Source: Termitomyces sp. T153 | Lineage: Eukaryota; Basidiomycota; Agaricomycetes; Agaricales; Lyophyllaceae | Assembly (NCBI GenBank): GCA_018296165.2 | Contig: JACKQL020000075.1 | Location: 1-64,000 of the forward strand | Direction: 5' to 3' | DNA: 64,000 bases | Part shown: piece after piece, positions 59,902 to 64,000 of the stretch | How positions within the stretch are numbered: position 1 is the first letter of the stretch | Layout of the letters: each line of letters starts with the position of its first letter | The notes under the pieces: generated by a model | What the model saw: the letters and a program-made list of their open reading frames with translations, nothing else | The model's database searches: none | What the model was told of the DNA's origin: nothing | Position numbers and translations under genes: made by a program

Positions 59902-61267
59902 TTGTCATATGTGGATTGCTCCTATGGAGGTCATTCAGCATGAGCAGGAGGCACACATACTATGCATCTCTAGGAATCTCAGAGGATCTCATTAAGGTCC
60001 TCAAATGCTTGTCTTCTTCAGCATGGACAATGTATATTTGTGAAAACCCATGTGTCAGGATGGCTTTACAATTAGCAGTGTTGAAGAAACATTGCTAAAT
60101 GTATCTTCTATTCTGTCTTCATTTCTATTGATTCAGCTTCTTGCAACATCTTATCACCTCCATCAACCCCTTCACATGCTTACTCAGCTCTCTATAGCCA
60201 GGCCTGTGCCGAAGGCACGGATCATAGCTTGTTCAGAACATCCGGTGCAATGATGACATGGATACAACATGTGATTCAAGACATTGCCATGTTGGGCTCA
60301 AGTCTCGCTATTCCTTCGTGCTTTTTGCTTTTACATTCATTGTATGTCAGCACAAGTCTGACCTTATCAACATGTCTACACCTGAATATATATTTTACTT
60401 ATGCTTAGATTATACATTACCCTTTACTCCCTTCGCATTCACATAAATTCAAAGCACTCATTTAGTTGTCCACTTTCTTCTCTTTTTCTTTGTACCCCTT
60501 CTTCTGAATACTGCCTTTGCTTCTCATTCGTCGTATCTACGATTGATAATTCCTCTTGAAGGTCCAGGTTGGCGACAGTAGCTCCGTATGTAAGAGAAGT
60601 TACCACCTGATTGTCCGATGCACCGACAGCATAATTCAAGATGTCATACATTAGATGATCACTTTGTACCTGATAGATTTATACACCTTGCTGCAAGGAG
60701 CGACCTAATGACAAGAAGAATGACTAATTGATTACTATGAAAAGCAAAAAGAACAGGAATATTCTAGTATATGACTTAACGAGAAGCGATTGGATCATAT
60801 TTTTAGCCTAGTTGAAAACATAAATCATGCCAACAGAGTCGAAGACTGGCGCTTGCGCTGCTAGGATATATTGACTGTTTCAGTGAAGCGAGCTCTACCA
60901 ATACATGTGAAATAACTCGAATCTTCGAACGGGGGAGAAGCAAAGGAAGCTACAGGGTCGCTGGGAAGGTTGCAGATTGCAATGTCACAGTCCGTCCGAG
61001 CTAGCTCCCATGACATCAATCCTCGACTATTTGAACAATATTTACTGAGAACCGGGTTTGAGTCTGGTATTGTTGATTCCGCAAACGACCTTCGGACTGG
61101 TAATGGTACAATCATTTTCCACAATTTGTGTCAAAGTCTACAGTAAGCTGAGATAGAGTCGCAATCGAACGTCGAGTATGTATGGAATATATAAGGCTGG
61201 CGTGGAACTGAATGGGAAAGTAGATAATAACGAGAATAAAGTTTCTCCGGAACCATCGATAGAACAG
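59902..61267. other. Edge of TE island and intergenic
   Basis: CpG-poor up to about 60190, normal afterwards. Minus-strand frames at 60439-60651 and 60861-61124 are not recognisable. They might be exons of one undetected gene. Confidence 0.35.
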
Positions 61268-61891
61268 TTACATCACCTCCCGCCCCACCTCATGATCAAA
61301 GCGGGAACGCGCAGCATCGATAAACCGTCCATACATCATCTCGCCGACGCCGACCCCAATAGCGAGACTGAAGATAAATGAGAGTTGGAATGTCATGATA
61401 GTAAGCATGGAGAATATCGAGATTGTCGCTTGTGCTCCATGTACGATGAATCGAGCCCAGGCATGATCGACGACGAACGGAGCAGCCGTCCCGTTGCGCA
61501 TAAGCAACACGTCAATCAGTGACTGGCAGTCCTCACATTTTCCCGTCTTCTTCTTCTCTCTCGATGCCTTCTTCTTCTTAATCACCTTTACATCCCTCGC
61601 GACTGCCAATTCCATCCCCGCGCGCAGCCCTGCGAACCATCGGTCCGCAATTCCAAGTAGAAAAATTCCAACGCAAGCGGCAAAAAGCGTGCTGCCTTTG
61701 CTTGGCACCCAACCGTCGAACCAAAGGACGTCACCCGGTGTGAAGTGTAGGTATGAGAGCATGTTACCGACGGCAAGGGACATGGGCATGTCCATTGCGT
61801 CATCGAAGCCATTGCCAGAGGCTACGGCAAGCGATGCGGTGAAAAAGAGCGTGAGCATGCCAGACTGAAGTCGAGAGAGCATCGTTAACAT
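61268..61891 (-). CDS. Ctr-family copper transporter
   Basis: Single exon, 207 residues from the first ATG (a second Met three codons on, at 61882, is equally possible). A hydrophobic N-terminal segment (GMLTLFFTASLAVA) precedes a small Met motif (MDMPMS) and the conserved LSYLHFTPGDVLWFDGWVPS. TM1 is about residues 67-85. A basic cytosolic loop (KVIKKKKASREKKK, KCEDCQ) follows, then TM2 with the pore MxxxM (MLTIMTFQ) and TM3 with the helix-packing Gly motif (GVGVGEMMYGRF). It moves Cu(I) through a homotrimer at the plasma membrane or vacuole. The few extracellular Met residues suggest the vacuolar/low-affinity type, by inference. Confidence 0.9.
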   Translation of the reverse strand: MLTMLSRLQSGMLTLFFTASLAVASGNGFDDAMDMPMSLAVGNMLSYLHFTPGDVLWFDGWVPSKGSTLFAACVGIFLLGIADRWFAGLRAGMELAVARDVKVIKKKKASREKKKTGKCEDCQSLIDVLLMRNGTAAPFVVDHAWARFIVHGAQATISIFSMLTIMTFQLSFIFSLAIGVGVGEMMYGRFIDAARSRFDHEVGREVM

Positions 61892-62666
61892 TGGTATGCT
61901 CTCGGGAGCTGGATGGCTTAACGCGTGGAATCTGCTTAACGATTGTGTCTTGGTCAGTGGTTCGGAATTAGCCGGTTTCGGGCCGGATAGACGGAGGAAT
62001 ATCCCGTATGACTAAGCTGGAGCACCTTCTTCGCCTGGCTGCCCAACTTAAGTATCCACCCTTGACACCAGTCAAGCCCGTCTTTCCTTTGCACGCTCCG
62101 CACCCTGAATACTCCGGTGGTACCAGCCAAGCTAATCTGCTGGAGCCACAAGCCTACCAAGCTCCGATTTTGTAATGCACGACTTGTCAAACTTCTTGTT
62201 GAGGGATTTAAGACGACTTCTTACACGCTTGATGTATTTTCGACATGGATCCATCTGTTTAAGCGTCTTGGCCTGTGGAATGACTGGCCTTAATGCTAAC
62301 AATGTCTTTCTCTGCGAGATGATCTCTTTGTTTGTAAGAAATCATAGGCTCATCCGGTGGATGATGAACGCACCACGACGCGCTGGTAAATCTATTATGA
62401 AAACACGCCGGCTGGCGTTGATCACCGAAGAAATAGTTGCATGGATCCAGCTAGATCAATAACGATGACCTCGCTTCTCAAAAAAATACATATAAAGGGG
62501 GACAAAGCTGATCTCCAACCTTTCGGTACAATGACTAACCTAAAGTAATAGGCGAGTATAGGCGAGTAAACCCCCCATTTCCTGGTTCTATGCCTAGAAC
62601 TTCAACTTCTGCCTTCTTTATGTCTATTCCTTGTTTGGAATATAGTTTTCATTACCTTCATTCTGT
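61892..62666. other. Intergenic
   Basis: No gene seen. A frame at 62175-62462 (plus) may be a retroelement scrap but shows no motif. Confidence 0.4.
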
Positions 62667-62758
62667 GCATGGCAAGTGACGGTTACTTCCCTGCATAGCA
62701 AGTTACGATTACTTCTCTTCATGGCATCGCAAGTCACAGTCACTTCTTGGACTATAAA
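62667..62758 (+). promoter_or_regulatory. Three direct repeats plus TATA box of the M43 protease gene
   Basis: Three imperfect 26-31 bp copies of 'gcat(g/a)gcaagt(g/t)ac(g)gttacttc' lie end to end (62667-62692, 62693-62719, 62720-62750), directly followed by TATAAA at 62753-62758. The ATG is 59 bases downstream of the TATA box. They are likely binding sites for an inducible regulator. Confidence 0.6.
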
Positions 62759-62816
62759 GCCGTTAGATCTCAAAGAACAAGCAGATGTGTTAGTCTTCTC
62801 TGCTTACGGTCGCACA

Positions 62817-63999
62817 ATGTTGGTATCCTTAGCATTGACTCTTGCTCTTGCAACATCTATACTCGCCGAGCCCCTGCGCAGGTATGCGAAATTCTGGGAT
62901 AACACCCTGTCATGACTGACAATCCATTTTTTTTAAGGACCTGTGGCTCAGACCCCAACATGGAAGAAGTGGCCGCTATGGAGAAACATTTCATGGAGAA
63001 CAAAGTTGAAAGCTCTTCAAATGAGGGTGAAGCCGCCAAATCGTTCAACATCAAGGTGACATATTTTTCCTCAATTCAATTTCCACATCAATTTAAAGCA
63101 ATCAATACTACAGGTCTATTTCCACGTCATTGCTCAGAACAACACTCAAGCAGGTGGCAATATCCCGTGAGCTCTTCGCTTGTCTCCTCTGGTATGCCTT
63201 CAAGCCTTATGTTCGGAACAGAGATACTCAGATTCGCAACCAAATTCAAGTGCTCAACCGAGGCTACAGCACCGCTGGTGTCACCTGGACATTGGCTGGC
63301 GTCGACCGCACTGTTAACGCTGACTGGTATTTGAATGCTGGTCCTGGGACTCTCCAACAAACTACCATGAAGCGTACCCTCCGTAAAGGTGGTTCCGGAG
63401 ACTTTAATGTCTACACTGTCGGGTATGTAAATCAATGAGCTAACCTTTCTTCCCTGAGAAATTTACAAGATCATGAACAGACGTATTCCGAGTGGCCGTG
63501 ACGACAGCATCCTTGGTTATGCTACCTTCCCCGTTTCTTATAGAAGTAACGCCCTGGATGATGGAGTCATTGTACGTGCCGCTACACTTCCAGGTGGTTC
63601 TGCTGCTCCCTATAACCTTGGCCAGGTGAGTGATTCGTTCTAATCCGCGGAGTCTGATCTGTCATCTATCGAACAGACTTTGACCCATGAAGCTGGGCAT
63701 TGGGTCGGCTTATACCATACCTTCCAAGGTGGATGTGCTAGTCCTGGGGACTCCGTTGCCGACACCCCTCCTGAAGCCAGTGCTGCCTTTGGATGTCCCG
63801 ACAGAAGAGATACTTGCCCCGGCGGAGGCCCCGATCCGATCCGTAAGTCTATCCATCTTTTATATGTGGGAGCGTCTATTCAGGTAGATCACTGATAGAT
63901 AATTTCATGGACTATACCGAAGATGCTTGCATGAATGCTTTCACTCCTGGACAGGCCGCTCGCCTTCGTCAACAACTTACTACCTACCGTGGACTTTGA
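62817..63999 (+). CDS. Secreted M43 (pappalysin-type) metalloprotease
   Basis: Seven exons (62817-62881, 62938-63055, 63114-63166, 63222-63422, 63481-63625, 63677-63842, 63899-63999) give a complete 282-residue protein ending one base before the window end. A signal peptide ([20 protein letters not shown]) leads to a propeptide-like stretch with TCGSDP, and then the M43 catalytic domain. The zinc site is [11 protein letters not shown] at 198-208 (Glu199 catalytic). The Met-turn is [11 protein letters not shown] at about 251-261. Cys pairs in [19 protein letters not shown] and DACM fit the MEP1 family of fungal extracellular proteases. Phase and motifs are intact throughout. It digests extracellular protein for nutrition. 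Confidence 0.95.
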
Positions 64000-64000
64000 T

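Overview
The window looks like nuclear DNA of a mushroom-forming basidiomycete (Agaricomycetes type). Host genes are cut by many short GT-AG introns (about 44-60 bp). They encode recognisable fungal proteins: Scd6/Lsm14, Vps28, a Pmt2-type O-mannosyltransferase, fibrillarin, the F1-ATPase epsilon subunit, a Rab GTPase, a Ctr copper transporter and an M43 secreted protease. The repeats are also typical: RNase H-bearing LINEs, a chromodomain Ty3/Gypsy element and DDE/Tc1-like transposase relics. All gene models were spliced by hand from the sequence. Exon edges rest on frame continuity and family resemblance, not on transcripts.

Layout. 1-3240: a 5'-truncated LINE with an intact 1025-residue ORF. 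3.2-6.5 kb: nested repeats around a small secreted protein gene. 6.6-8.9 kb: a divergent pair, scd6 and a low-complexity basic protein. 8.9-18.5 kb: mostly decayed repeats (DDE transposase relic, LINE relic, two CpG-poor blocks) enclosing one small HTH/SAM-like gene. 18.6-20.5 kb: a frameshifted OTT_1508-like deaminase next to a second LINE relic. 20.7-31.9 kb: a gene-dense euchromatic stretch (EEP-jacalin secreted protein, SDR, vps28, a small Cys-tailed protein, pmt2, nop1). 33.4-38.2 kb: an MFS transporter and its decayed tandem paralogue. 41.1-46.7 kb: an eIF4A paralogue with broken ATPase motifs, a dual-specificity phosphatase, and a divergent Rab/ATP15 pair. 46.7-60.2 kb: a TE island with a roughly 680-bp foldback, a chromovirus relic and LTR-like and Tc1 relics. 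61.3-64.0 kb: a copper transporter and an M43 metalloprotease.

The host genes form no single pathway. Housekeeping genes (secretion and glycosylation, endosomal sorting, ribosome biogenesis, mRNA control, respiration) are interspersed with secreted or transport functions suited to a saprotroph or symbiont. The TE blocks are strongly CpG-depleted with fairly sharp edges, which fits long-term cytosine methylation and deamination. The flanking genes keep normal CpG.

The most unusual items are the full-length, frame-preserved but motif-broken eIF4A paralogue, the large imperfect foldback at 49.4-50.06 kb, the EEP-jacalin fusion, and an 8 x 20-bp array just upstream of a TATA box inside a putative LTR.
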